From Mycoplasmatota bacterium (GTDB lineage: Bacteria > Bacillota_I > Bacilli_A > Acholeplasmatales > Acholeplasmataceae): DNA of 36,820 bases. A program made the position numbers and the translations under genes. Of the stretch, positions 1-7,662 are shown in pieces. The stretch's first letter is position 1; the number at the start of each line of letters is the position of its first letter. The notes below the pieces were generated by a model, which worked only from the letters and a program-made list of their open reading frames with translations, did not search any database and was not told the DNA's origin. The stretch spans positions 1 through 36,820 of the forward strand of contig JANKMU010000017.1 in NCBI GenBank assembly GCA_024650045.1. Direction: 5' to 3'.

Positions 1-55
1 AAACAAAAAAAGTAGACACCTTTTTTTTAATGTCTACTTTTTGGGGTTCAGTTCA
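1..55. mobile_element. Terminal end of an IS3-like insertion sequence
   Basis: Read on the minus strand from 55 inward, the sequence begins TGAACTGAACCCC and ends AGTAGACA. This matches the element end at 36771-36795 at 19 of 25 positions by eye. The form TG..CTG..CCCC followed by AGACA resembles terminal inverted repeats of the IS3 family (IS2-like). The body of the element would lie left of position 1, so no transposase is visible. The inner part also holds a hairpin (GTAGACA at 11-17 pairing with TGTCTAC at 31-37, flanked by A and T runs) that could stop transcription leaving or entering the element. Family assignment is inference from the end sequence only. Confidence 0.5.
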
Positions 56-73
56 GATTGTAGTTCTTTTTTA

Positions 74-102
74 TTGAGAGTAGAATAATATTGTGATATT
101 AT
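74..102 (+). promoter_or_regulatory. Sigma-A promoter of the metal-resistance operon
   Basis: TTGAGA at 74-79 and TATTAT at 97-102 are separated by exactly 17 bp. Transcription should start near 109, immediately before the operator palindrome at 112-133, so a bound repressor would cover the start site. Confidence 0.6.
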
Positions 103-111
103 ATATATGAA

Positions 112-133
112 CATATGAGCAATCACTCATATG
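112..133. promoter_or_regulatory. Operator palindrome for the ArsR/SmtB repressor
   Basis: A perfect 8-bp inverted repeat, CATATGAG at 112-119 and CTCATATG at 126-133, is separated by 6 bp. The core TGAGCAATCACTCA has the TGA(N8)TCA form of SmtB/CzrA/CadC-type operators. It lies just after the predicted transcription start and just before the ribosome binding site of the repressor gene, the expected place for autorepression relieved by metal. Confidence 0.6.
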
Positions 134-145
134 ATGGAGGGTAAA

Positions 146-505
146 ATGGAAGATTATTTATGTGACGCAATATTCATTCATGAGGATGCAATCAAAGAGG
201 TACAACAACATATATTAAAAGATAAAGAATTAGATACTGTTAGTCGTTTCTTTAAAGCTTTATCTGATCCGACCAGAATTAAGATTCTTTTCGCATTAGA
301 AAAAAGAGAATTATGTGTATGTGATATTGCTGTTGTTCTTAAAATGACACAAAGTGCAATTTCTCATCAATTGAAAATTCTTAAGGATATTGATTTGGTA
401 AGATCAAAAAGATCTGGTAAATCAATATTCTATACATTAGCTGATGAACATGTGCATGTAATATTCAATCAAGCAATAACACATATCAAGGAAAGCATAA
501 AATAA
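146..505 (+). CDS. ArsR/SmtB-family metal-sensing repressor
   Basis: This is a 119-residue winged-helix repressor. I chose ATG at 146 over the in-frame ATG at 131 because ATGGAGG (133-139) gives a good ribosome binding site; starting at 131 would translate through it. The DNA-recognition helix is around residues 62-80 (MTQSAISHQLKIL). Two metal sites can be read. An alpha3N-type site has ELCVCD with Cys57 and Cys59 plus Cys6 near the N-terminus. A complete alpha5 site D-x-H-x10-H-x2-E uses Asp100, His102, His113 and Glu116. Alpha3N thiolate sites in CadC-type proteins sense Cd/Pb/Bi and alpha5 sites sense Zn. The gene lies 2 bp before a CPC-type ATPase gene, so it very probably controls that pump. 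Which metal induces it cannot be read from sequence. Confidence 0.9.
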   Translation: MEDYLCDAIFIHEDAIKEVQQHILKDKELDTVSRFFKALSDPTRIKILFALEKRELCVCDIAVVLKMTQSAISHQLKILKDIDLVRSKRSGKSIFYTLADEHVHVIFNQAITHIKESIK

Positions 506-507
506 TA

Positions 508-2601
508 ATGAGAAAAAAGTATAGTATCAAAAATATGGATTGTGCAAATTGTGCATTGAAAATAGAACAAAAATATAGTGAACTTGACGGTGTCAAAGCT
601 GTTAGAGTTGATTTTGGTCGTGAAAAAGTCTTTATTGAGGGTGATATTGAACAATATGATTCAAAATCATTACAGAAAATAGCGAGGAAAATTGAGTCAA
701 ATATCATTGTAAACGATGAAAATGAAAAATCAAATGAAAAAACAACATGGATCAATAAAATAGAATTACCAATAAACCTCATCGGTGTTGTTTTAGTCAT
801 TTTTGCTTTAATGTTTAATTTTATTGATTCATTTGTCATTAACCAAACATTATTAGTGATAGTTTATGTTATCTCATATCTTTTTATTGGGGGCAAAGTC
901 ATCATTAGAGCATTGACCAATCTGTTGAGAGGAAAAATCTTCGACGAGAACTTTTTAATGACTTTAGCAACCATTGGTGCATTAGCTATTAATGATTACT
1001 TAGAAGCAGTAGCAGTTATGTTGTTTTATAGAGTTGGCGAATATTTACAGGACCGATCAGTTGATAAGTCTAGGAAAAATATTAAAGATTTAATGGATAT
1101 AAAGCCTTTAATTGCACATTTAGTGAACGGTAAGTTTCAGACTGAAGTTAGCCCCGATGATTTGGAAATTAATCAGATTATTATCGTTAAACCAGGAGAA
1201 AAAATCCCTGTCGATGGGATAGTCATTGAGGGAAGTTCATCAGTTGATGCAAGCAGTTTAACGGGCGAATCGATGCCCAAGGATATTACTAAGGGCCAAG
1301 AAGTGATTTCGGGCTCTCTAAATATCAATGCCCCACTAACTGTCAAAGTGTTAAAAAAATATCAAGATTCCACAGTTGCAAGAATTCTAGATTTTGTGGA
1401 AAACAATGCAAATAAAAAAGCAAAAACTGAAAAATTTATCACAAGATTTGCAAAATATTACACACCAATTGTTGTAGGCTTTGCAATTATTCTAGCATTT
1501 GCTGTTCCACTCATAATATCTAGTATTATAGGAACTAGTTTTCAAGATGAATTTGCTATTTATTTTAGAAGAGCATTAATATTTCTTGTAATTAGTTGTC
1601 CATGTGCGCTTGTTTTATCAATTCCATTGTCATTTTTCGCAGGTATTGGCGCATCCTCGAAACAAGGCATATTATTTAAAAGCGGAAGTGATCTAGAGAT
1701 GATGACTGAGATTAATCATTTCGTCTTTGATAAAACCGGAACTTTAACCAAAGGTAGATTTGAAGTATCGAAAATTGTATCAAAGAACGAAGATAAGTTA
1801 TTGGAATATGCAGCTCACGTAGAGTCACAATCAAATCATCCTATATCACAATCAATCCTATCTGCATATGGTCATCAAATCAAAAATAAAGTTGACAACA
1901 TTAAAGAAATATTTGGTAAAGGGATCCAAGCAATATATAATGAGGAACAAATTTTTGTGGGAAATGCTATTTTCATGAAAGAAAATGAGATTGACTATCA
2001 AAATCCAACTGAAGTAGGAACGATAATTCATGTAGCAACACATCACGAATATTTAGGACACTTAGTAATAAAAGATCAAATAAAAGAGTCTTCAATATCA
2101 TTGATGGAACAGTTGTTTAAACAGGGTAAGAGTATATCAATGGTTACTGGTGATCAAGAATCATCAGCAAGAGATATAGGAAAGCAATTAGGTATTGACT
2201 CCATCTATTATAGTTGTTTACCAGAGGATAAAGCTAGAATCGTTAGTGAACTCACACTTAAGGATAAAGTTGCTTTTATTGGAGATGGAATAAACGATGC
2301 ACCTGTACTCACTGTAGCAAACTTAGGTATTGCCATGGGTGGTATAGGCAGTGATGCAGCTATTGAAGCATCAGATGCAGTTATCATGAATGATAATCCA
2401 TTACAGATTTTGGTAGCCCAAAAAATAGCACAAAAAACAATGAAAATTGTTGTTCAGAATATTATTATGGCATTGGGAATAAAAACGATAGTCTTAATAT
2501 TAGGAGCATTAGGATTTGCTAATCTATGGTTAGCGATATTTGCTGATGTTGGTGTATCTATTCTTGCAGTATTTAATGCAATGAGAATTTTTAGCAAATA
2601 A
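508..2601 (+). CDS. P1B-type heavy-metal ATPase (Zn/Cd/Pb exporter type)
   Basis: This is a 697-residue ATP-driven metal exporter in the membrane. It has one N-terminal HMA domain with the metal-binding MDCANC (residues 10-15), transmembrane segments from about residue 85, the actuator TGES at 252-255, the CPC transport motif at 364-366, phosphorylated Asp408 in DKTGT, the SNHP motif of the nucleotide-binding domain, and GDGINDAP near 591. The last membrane pair carries a Lys (ALGIKTIV) and D-V-G followed by N-A-M-R, the pattern of P1B-2 (ZntA/CadA) pumps and not of Cu pumps. The start overlaps the preceding stop region (2-bp gap), so the two genes form an operon sharing the operator at 112-133. 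It is intact. The name cadA or zntA would be reasonable, but the substrate is not proved, so I leave the symbol empty. Confidence 0.93.
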   Translation: MRKKYSIKNMDCANCALKIEQKYSELDGVKAVRVDFGREKVFIEGDIEQYDSKSLQKIARKIESNIIVNDENEKSNEKTTWINKIELPINLIGVVLVIFALMFNFIDSFVINQTLLVIVYVISYLFIGGKVIIRALTNLLRGKIFDENFLMTLATIGALAINDYLEAVAVMLFYRVGEYLQDRSVDKSRKNIKDLMDIKPLIAHLVNGKFQTEVSPDDLEINQIIIVKPGEKIPVDGIVIEGSSSVDASSLTGESMPKDITKGQEVISGSLNINAPLTVKVLKKYQDSTVARILDFVENNANKKAKTEKFITRFAKYYTPIVVGFAIILAFAVPLIISSIIGTSFQDEFAIYFRRALIFLVISCPCALVLSIPLSFFAGIGASSKQGILFKSGSDLEMMTEINHFVFDKTGTLTKGRFEVSKIVSKNEDKLLEYAAHVESQSNHPISQSILSAYGHQIKNKVDNIKEIFGKGIQAIYNEEQIFVGNAIFMKENEIDYQNPTEVGTIIHVATHHEYLGHLVIKDQIKESSISLMEQLFKQGKSISMVTGDQESSARDIGKQLGIDSIYYSCLPEDKARIVSELTLKDKVAFIGDGINDAPVLTVANLGIAMGGIGSDAAIEASDAVIMNDNPLQILVAQKIAQKTMKIVVQNIIMALGIKTIVLILGALGFANLWLAIFADVGVSILAVFNAMRIFSK

Positions 2602-2606
2602 AAAAT

Positions 2607-2640
2607 GAAACCAATAGATATGTTGGTTTCTTTATTTATA
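2607..2640 (+). terminator. Rho-independent terminator after the metal ATPase gene
   Basis: GAAACCAA (2607-2614) pairs with TTGGTTTC (2623-2630) over an 8-nt loop, followed by a T-rich tail. It separates the metal operon from recG. Confidence 0.7.
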
Positions 2641-2675
2641 TAGTGAATGAAGTATAATAGTTATAGGTGATTAAA

Positions 2676-4640
2676 TTGGAAATAAAGCTTGATCAAATTA
2701 AAGGTGTAGGACCAAGTTTATTACATGCATTTAGAAATCAAGGTATATGGTCAACATATGACCTTATTTTAAATTATCCCAAATCCTATGAAGATTTTTC
2801 AATCACATCTTTAGAGCATGTGAAACATAAGGATATCATTACTGTACAAGGTATTATCACAACAGAACTTAAAATGTCTAGGTATGCCAAATCTTCACCA
2901 GTTTCGTTTAAAGCCAAAGTTTTAAATGAAACAATCGATGTCATCGCATTTGGTCGAGGATATTTATTAAAAGTACTACAAAAAAATGATGAGGTGGTTA
3001 TTAAAGGCACATATGATTTATTTAAAAATCAAATCAATGCATCTTCAGTTATGAAAGTCGATAAAAAGGTGCCTATTAAACCACTATATAAAATAGAAGG
3101 TATCCATGATAAAACGATATCTAATATTGTATCGACTATTTTTAATGAGAAACGAGTTAATATCTTCGAAATAATTCCGCAGACATTAATCAATCAGTAT
3201 AAGCTTTTACCAAGACTTGAAGCTTATCAAAAACTACATCTCCCAAATTCTTTTAATGATGTAGAAAAAGCGAGAAGAAGATTTAAATATGAAGAAGCAT
3301 TTTATTTACAACTAAAACTTATATCTAATCAGCCTTCTAGTCACCAAAGACCTCCTAAATCATATGATATTCACATGGTAAAAGATTTGATTCATCACCT
3401 ACCATATGAGTTAACTCAAGACCAAAAAGAGGCTGTAAACGATATTTTTAGAGATTTCAAGAAGGATGTTGCAAGCTATCGCTTAATTCAAGGTGATGTC
3501 GGTTCAGGTAAGACGTTAGTTTCATTATTAGCTGTTTATGCAACAATCACTGCAGGTGAGCAAGTTTCTTTTATGGCACCTACTGAATTACTTGCTAATC
3601 AACACTTTCAATATTTTAGTAACTATTTAAAAGATGTAAAGATTGTGTTATTAACTGGAAAAACTAAAAATAAAGATCTATTAAAAGAAAAAATTAAAAA
3701 TCATGAATATGATTTAGTTATCGGAACACATGCATTAATAGAAAAAGATGTCGTTTTTTCGAATTTAGGACTAGTTGTTATAGATGAACAACATAAATTT
3801 GGTGTCCAAACAAGAGAAGAACTAATCGAGAAATCAAATTCAAAGGATATTATCTATTTATCAGCAACACCAATTCCTAGAACTTTAGCAATGATCGCTT
3901 TTGGAAATTCTCATGTAAGTATCATAAAAGAGAAACCGAAACATAGAATTGCGATTGACACAAGGGTCATAACTAAAAATCAAATTCAGAGAATGTATGA
4001 TGATATGCATTCAGCTATTATTCGAAAAGAACATATCTTTTTAGTCGTTCCAGCAATTACTTCAACAAAAGTAGATGACAATATCGAAACCGTATATGAA
4101 TCGATTAAAGATGAGTTTAGTTCACCGATTTTTGTACTGCATGGAAAACTTTCCAACAATGAAAAAGAGAGTATTATGGAGCAGTTTATCTACACCCCGG
4201 GTAGTATTTTAATAGCAACAACAATGATTGAAGTTGGTATTGATATACCTACAGCTACTTTAATTGGTATTTTTTCTGCAGAAAATTTCGGGCTCAGTCA
4301 ACTCCATCAATTAAGAGGTAGAATAGGACGAGGAACATTAGCTAGTGTTTGTTATCTAATATCAGAAAAAGAAGATTTAGAAAGACTTGCTTTGTTATCA
4401 AAAACAAATGATGGATTCAAATTATCAGAGTATGATTTGGTTTCAAGAGGTCCAGGTGATTTTCTTGGTGTTGAGCAAAGTGGATATTTAAAATTCAATT
4501 TTTTGGAATTATTAAAAGATTATCCAATACTAATAGAGGCACAAAAAAATGTAAATGAGCTGATTTCAAAACCAGACTTTAAAACAAATCCAGCCTATAA
4601 ATATTTGAACAAGTACATTACAGAGTCTTTGAAGATATGA
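2676..4640 (+). CDS. recG: ATP-dependent DNA helicase RecG
   Basis: RecG remodels stalled replication forks and branched recombination intermediates. The sequence shows an N-terminal helix-hairpin-like segment (IKGVGPSLL), the OB-fold wedge domain (about residues 50-150), then the two helicase lobes: Walker A GDVGSGKT (about 275), DEQH box (about 370), SATPIPRT, and RGRIGRG (about 547). The family C-terminal motif RGPGDFLG is present. Length (654) is normal for a Firmicutes/Mollicutes RecG. I prefer TTG at 2676, because AGGTGA (2665-2670) sits 5 nt before it; the in-frame GTG at 2667 lies inside this site and has none of its own. A TATAAT at 2653-2658 may be the -10 of its promoter, without a clear -35. 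Confidence 0.93.
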   Translation: MEIKLDQIKGVGPSLLHAFRNQGIWSTYDLILNYPKSYEDFSITSLEHVKHKDIITVQGIITTELKMSRYAKSSPVSFKAKVLNETIDVIAFGRGYLLKVLQKNDEVVIKGTYDLFKNQINASSVMKVDKKVPIKPLYKIEGIHDKTISNIVSTIFNEKRVNIFEIIPQTLINQYKLLPRLEAYQKLHLPNSFNDVEKARRRFKYEEAFYLQLKLISNQPSSHQRPPKSYDIHMVKDLIHHLPYELTQDQKEAVNDIFRDFKKDVASYRLIQGDVGSGKTLVSLLAVYATITAGEQVSFMAPTELLANQHFQYFSNYLKDVKIVLLTGKTKNKDLLKEKIKNHEYDLVIGTHALIEKDVVFSNLGLVVIDEQHKFGVQTREELIEKSNSKDIIYLSATPIPRTLAMIAFGNSHVSIIKEKPKHRIAIDTRVITKNQIQRMYDDMHSAIIRKEHIFLVVPAITSTKVDDNIETVYESIKDEFSSPIFVLHGKLSNNEKESIMEQFIYTPGSILIATTMIEVGIDIPTATLIGIFSAENFGLSQLHQLRGRIGRGTLASVCYLISEKEDLERLALLSKTNDGFKLSEYDLVSRGPGDFLGVEQSGYLKFNFLELLKDYPILIEAQKNVNELISKPDFKTNPAYKYLNKYITESLKI

Positions 4641-4646
4641 TATAAT
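4638..4646 (+). promoter_or_regulatory. Extended -10 promoter before plsX
   Basis: TGATATAAT is a perfect extended -10 (TGn plus TATAAT). It overlaps the recG stop codon and lies about 26 bp before the plsX start. No good -35 is visible. It would let plsX-rnc-dnaD-nth be transcribed apart from recG. Confidence 0.45.
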
Positions 4647-4671
4647 AAATTGAAATGAAAGAAGGTATTTT

Positions 4672-5679
4672 ATGATACGTATAGCTGTAGATGGTATGGG
4701 TGGAGATTACGCTCCAGAACCTATCGTTCAAGGAACATTGATGGCCTTAGAAAAATTTGATAATATTGAGATCACTCTTTTTGGTGATGAAACAAAAATG
4801 GCTCCATATTTAAAACAACATTCGAGACTTCATGTTGTTCATACACCTCATTATTTAGAGATGGGTGAAAAAGATCCAATCCGCGCCTATAGAAAGAATA
4901 AAGAGTTATCCATGTTTATGGCAATGCAACATGTTAAAGATGGGTTATCTGATGCTGTTGTTAGTGCTGGTCCTACACAAGCTTTAGTAGTAGGTGGGCA
5001 TTTTATTATTAGAAGAATGTCGACAATGCCTCGTGTAGCGATTGCACCAATTGTTCCATCTCTCGATGGAAAAGGAAGAATTTTATTAGATTCAGGAGCG
5101 AATGTTGATTTTAAACCTGAACATTTATTATCATTTGCTGTTTATGCATCGATTGTTGCCAATAAAGTCTTAAAAAGAGAAAATCCTCAAGTGGCCTTAA
5201 TCAACATAGGAACAGAAGATAGTAAAGGTAGAGATTTTGATAAAGAAACATTTGCGCTGCTAAAAGCAAGCAAAGACATTAATTTTTATGGAAATTTAGA
5301 ACCAAAAGAAATACTAACCTCTGAAGCAGACATCTTTTTAAGTGATGGATTTACATCAAATATCGTGATGAAGACTATGGAAGGTACTGCTAAGGGTATG
5401 GGGATGTTATTAAAAAGAGAAATCAAATCTTCGATTTTCGCAACCATTGGTGCGTTATTCATGAGAAAAGCATTGAAGCGATTTAAAAAGTCTTTGGATG
5501 CATCAGAAATTGGTGGTGCATTATTAATGGGTTTTGATGGTGTCGTTATTAAAGCACAGGGTGCTTCAAAATCTTATGGTTTTATGAATGGTATTCGTCA
5601 AGCTAAAGAAATGGTTGAAGCAAACGTTATTGAAACCGTATCGGAAGTATTAAAAAAGAAAGAAGCGGTAGGAGAATGA
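4672..5679 (+). CDS. plsX: Phosphate acyltransferase PlsX
   Basis: PlsX converts acyl-ACP to acyl-phosphate, the acyl donor that PlsY uses to start phospholipid synthesis, at the cytoplasmic face of the membrane. The whole 335-residue protein matches the family: N-terminal VDGMGGDYAP, then SAGPTQALV (the family normally has SAGNTGA here), a conserved LLDSGANVD, the INIGTEDSKG segment, and a C-terminal SDGFTSNIVMKT. A GAAGG ribosome site lies 7 nt before the ATG. In Bacillus the order is recG-fapR-plsX-fabD-fabG-acpA-rnc; here fapR, fabD, fabG and the ACP gene are absent and plsX runs straight into rnc with a 4-bp ATGA overlap. Confidence 0.95.
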   Translation: MIRIAVDGMGGDYAPEPIVQGTLMALEKFDNIEITLFGDETKMAPYLKQHSRLHVVHTPHYLEMGEKDPIRAYRKNKELSMFMAMQHVKDGLSDAVVSAGPTQALVVGGHFIIRRMSTMPRVAIAPIVPSLDGKGRILLDSGANVDFKPEHLLSFAVYASIVANKVLKRENPQVALINIGTEDSKGRDFDKETFALLKASKDINFYGNLEPKEILTSEADIFLSDGFTSNIVMKTMEGTAKGMGMLLKREIKSSIFATIGALFMRKALKRFKKSLDASEIGGALLMGFDGVVIKAQGASKSYGFMNGIRQAKEMVEANVIETVSEVLKKKEAVGE

Positions 5680-6350
5680 AAGCATTATTAAAAATGCTGA
5701 ATCTTCCCTATAAGGATGAATCTTTATATGAAATGGCACTTACACATAGTTCTTATGCTTATGAAAATCAAACTGAAAAGAATGAGAAACTTGAGTTTTT
5801 AGGTGATGCTGTAATTGAACTTTTAATGAGTGATTATCTTTATAATGAAGATTTAGCAGATGAAGGCGCAATGACAAAAAAAAGAGCACAAGCGGTTTGT
5901 GAAGAAGCTCTTGTTAAATATGCGACACAAATTAAACTAAAGAAATATTTAAAATTAGGAAAAGGCGAAGAAGCTAAAGGTGCGAATAACTCAATGATTG
6001 CTGATGCTTTTGAAGCGTTGTTTGGGGCTATATATTTAGATTTAGGATTCGACTCCGTAGTTAAGACATTCAATAAAGTTATTGTTCCTAATTTAAATTT
6101 AGTATGGAATATAAAGGATTATAAATCAACACTTCAGGAACTAATTCAAAGTGGAGATAAGAGAAACATTAGTTATCAAATTGTTAAGGAAACTGGACCG
6201 TCACATGATAAAGAGTTTGAGGCTGCAGTTAAACTAGATAATCATATCATATTAGGTATTGGAAAAGGTAAAACAAAAAAAGAAGCTGAGCAAAATGCTG
6301 CACATGATGCATTGAAGAAGGGGAATTATGATACTCAAGAGATTATATGA
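5676..6350 (+). CDS. rnc: Ribonuclease III
   Basis: RNase III cleaves double-stranded RNA in rRNA precursors and structured mRNAs. The 224-residue protein has the endonuclease domain with the signature KLEFLGDAV (catalytic Glu40 and Asp44), a second acidic pair Asp110 and Glu113 in IADAFEALFGA, and a C-terminal double-stranded-RNA-binding domain from about residue 150 to 220, ending in the KKEAEQNAAHDALKK helix. Length is normal. It overlaps plsX by ATGA and dnaD by 23 bp, so translation is probably coupled. Confidence 0.95.
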   Translation: MKALLKMLNLPYKDESLYEMALTHSSYAYENQTEKNEKLEFLGDAVIELLMSDYLYNEDLADEGAMTKKRAQAVCEEALVKYATQIKLKKYLKLGKGEEAKGANNSMIADAFEALFGAIYLDLGFDSVVKTFNKVIVPNLNLVWNIKDYKSTLQELIQSGDKRNISYQIVKETGPSHDKEFEAAVKLDNHIILGIGKGKTKKEAEQNAAHDALKKGNYDTQEII

Positions 6351-6942
6351 AGATTTCGATCTTTCGATTGAACGCATTTTAATCAAAGAATATAAACGTC
6401 TTAATTTAACAATGCAGGAGATGACGGTTTTACTTGCATTGTTTTCGATATATAAAAAGAGAAAAACTTTTTCAATTGCTTCAATATCAAGACGCGTAGA
6501 ATTAAGCAAAGATGAAATAGGAAGTGCTGTTGAGTCCCTACTAAATAAAAATTTTGTTAATATCACGTTAGAAGAAAAAGATAATAAAGAGCGAGAAGTT
6601 TTTGATCTCGATAGAACATTTAAGTTGATTGAGGAACTTTATCGTCAAGATGAAATTGAAAAAATCAAACAAGAAGAAGAATCTTCAGTTTATGAAACTA
6701 TACGTTTATTTGAACAAGGATTAGGAAGATCATTACGTCCTTTTGAACTAGAAAACATTAGAAGATGGTATGAGGAAAGAAGTTATTCACACGAAACTAT
6801 TAAACAAGCAATAGATGCATCCGAAGATAAAATAAGTATTAAATATGTAGAAAAGATTTTGAATCAAAATATTCCAGAGCCCATTGAGATCGATCAAGAT
6901 GTTGAAAGAGCTCTTGATGAGATATTCAAAAATATAAAATGA
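6328..6942 (+). CDS. dnaD: DnaD-family replication initiation protein
   Basis: DnaD takes part in loading the replicative helicase at the origin and in restart with DnaB/DnaI in Firmicutes. This 204-residue protein has an N-terminal winged-helix part (about 1-95) and a C-terminal DnaD_2-like domain (about 120-195) with the typical FEQGLGRSLRPFELENIRRW stretch, followed by YVEKIL. Charged helix residues link the two. The ATG at 6328 is preceded by AAGGGG and lies inside the end of rnc. Its stop overlaps nth by ATGA; a dnaD-nth pair is a conserved Firmicutes arrangement, which supports the name. Confidence 0.88.
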   Translation: MILKRLYEDFDLSIERILIKEYKRLNLTMQEMTVLLALFSIYKKRKTFSIASISRRVELSKDEIGSAVESLLNKNFVNITLEEKDNKEREVFDLDRTFKLIEELYRQDEIEKIKQEEESSVYETIRLFEQGLGRSLRPFELENIRRWYEERSYSHETIKQAIDASEDKISIKYVEKILNQNIPEPIEIDQDVERALDEIFKNIK

Positions 6943-7580
6943 CTAAAGCTGAAGATATTTTATTAGTTCTTGACCACATGTTTCCGGATGCTCATGTCGA
7001 GTTAAACCATCGAAATCATTTTGAATTGTTGATTGCAGTTGTTTTAAGTGCACAAACAACAGATGTCGGAGTTAATAAAGCAACCCCACAACTATTTGAA
7101 AAATATCCCACACCAGAAAAACTTGCTCAAGCTGATGTTTTAGAAATAGAAAGATTAATCAAAACGATTGGCTTGTATCGCAATAAAGCAAAAAATATAA
7201 AAATGCTCGCACAAGACTTAGTTGAAAAACATTCAGGCGAAGTTCCGAATCGTAGAGAAGCTCTTGAGGCACTTCCAGGTGTTGGAAGAAAAACGGCGAA
7301 TGTTGTTTTGAGTAATGCATTTGGAATACCTGCATTAGCCGTTGATACTCATGTAGCGAGAGTCTCAGTCCGCCTAGGATTAGCAAAGGAAAACGATTCA
7401 GTTTTCGAGATAGAAAAAAAACTGATGAAGAAGTTACCCAAAGAAAAATGGCAGAAAGCACATCATCAACTTATCTTTTTTGGGAGATATCATTGTTTAG
7501 CAAAAAAACCAAAATGTTATGCATGTCCATTGATAAAAATATGCACTTATAAAGACAAGAATCTAACAAAGATTGAGTAG
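6939..7580 (+). CDS. nth: Endonuclease III (base-excision DNA glycosylase/AP lyase)
   Basis: Nth removes oxidised pyrimidines and cuts the abasic site by beta-elimination. The 213-residue protein carries the helix-hairpin-helix LPGVGRKTANVV with catalytic Lys118, catalytic Asp136 in VDTHVAR, and the C-terminal [4Fe-4S] ligands Cys186, Cys193, Cys196 and Cys202 in the standard C-x6-C-x2-C-x5-C spacing. All key residues are present. It is the last gene of the recG-nth run and its stop codon lies inside the terminator hairpin. Confidence 0.95.
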   Translation: MTKAEDILLVLDHMFPDAHVELNHRNHFELLIAVVLSAQTTDVGVNKATPQLFEKYPTPEKLAQADVLEIERLIKTIGLYRNKAKNIKMLAQDLVEKHSGEVPNRREALEALPGVGRKTANVVLSNAFGIPALAVDTHVARVSVRLGLAKENDSVFEIEKKLMKKLPKEKWQKAHHQLIFFGRYHCLAKKPKCYACPLIKICTYKDKNLTKIE

Positions 7581-7594
7581 TCAATCTTTTTTTT
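7568..7594 (+). terminator. Terminator of the recG-nth operon
   Basis: AAAGATTGA (7568-7576) pairs with TCAATCTTT (7581-7589) over loop GTAG, followed by a run of T. The stop codon of nth is in the loop. Confidence 0.85.
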
Positions 7595-7604
7595 CTAATT
7601 TTTT

Positions 7605-7633
7605 TTGGATTTTTTCAAATTTTGTCGTATAAT
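7605..7633 (+). promoter_or_regulatory. Promoter of the XRE-HTH regulator gene
   Basis: TTGGAT (7605-7610) and TATAAT (7628-7633) are 17 bp apart. The predicted leader is about 25 nt long and ends in the GGGAGGG ribosome site. Confidence 0.65.
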
Positions 7634-7662
7634 TAAACTTAAAAATTAATTTGGGAGGGTTT

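Noticed and set aside
486-839. 117-residue minus-strand ORF inside the metal ATPase gene
   Set aside because: It lies antisense to well-conserved HMA and membrane coding sequence, has no ribosome site, and its low-complexity Phe/Ser/Ile content is what the reverse of AT-rich coding gives.
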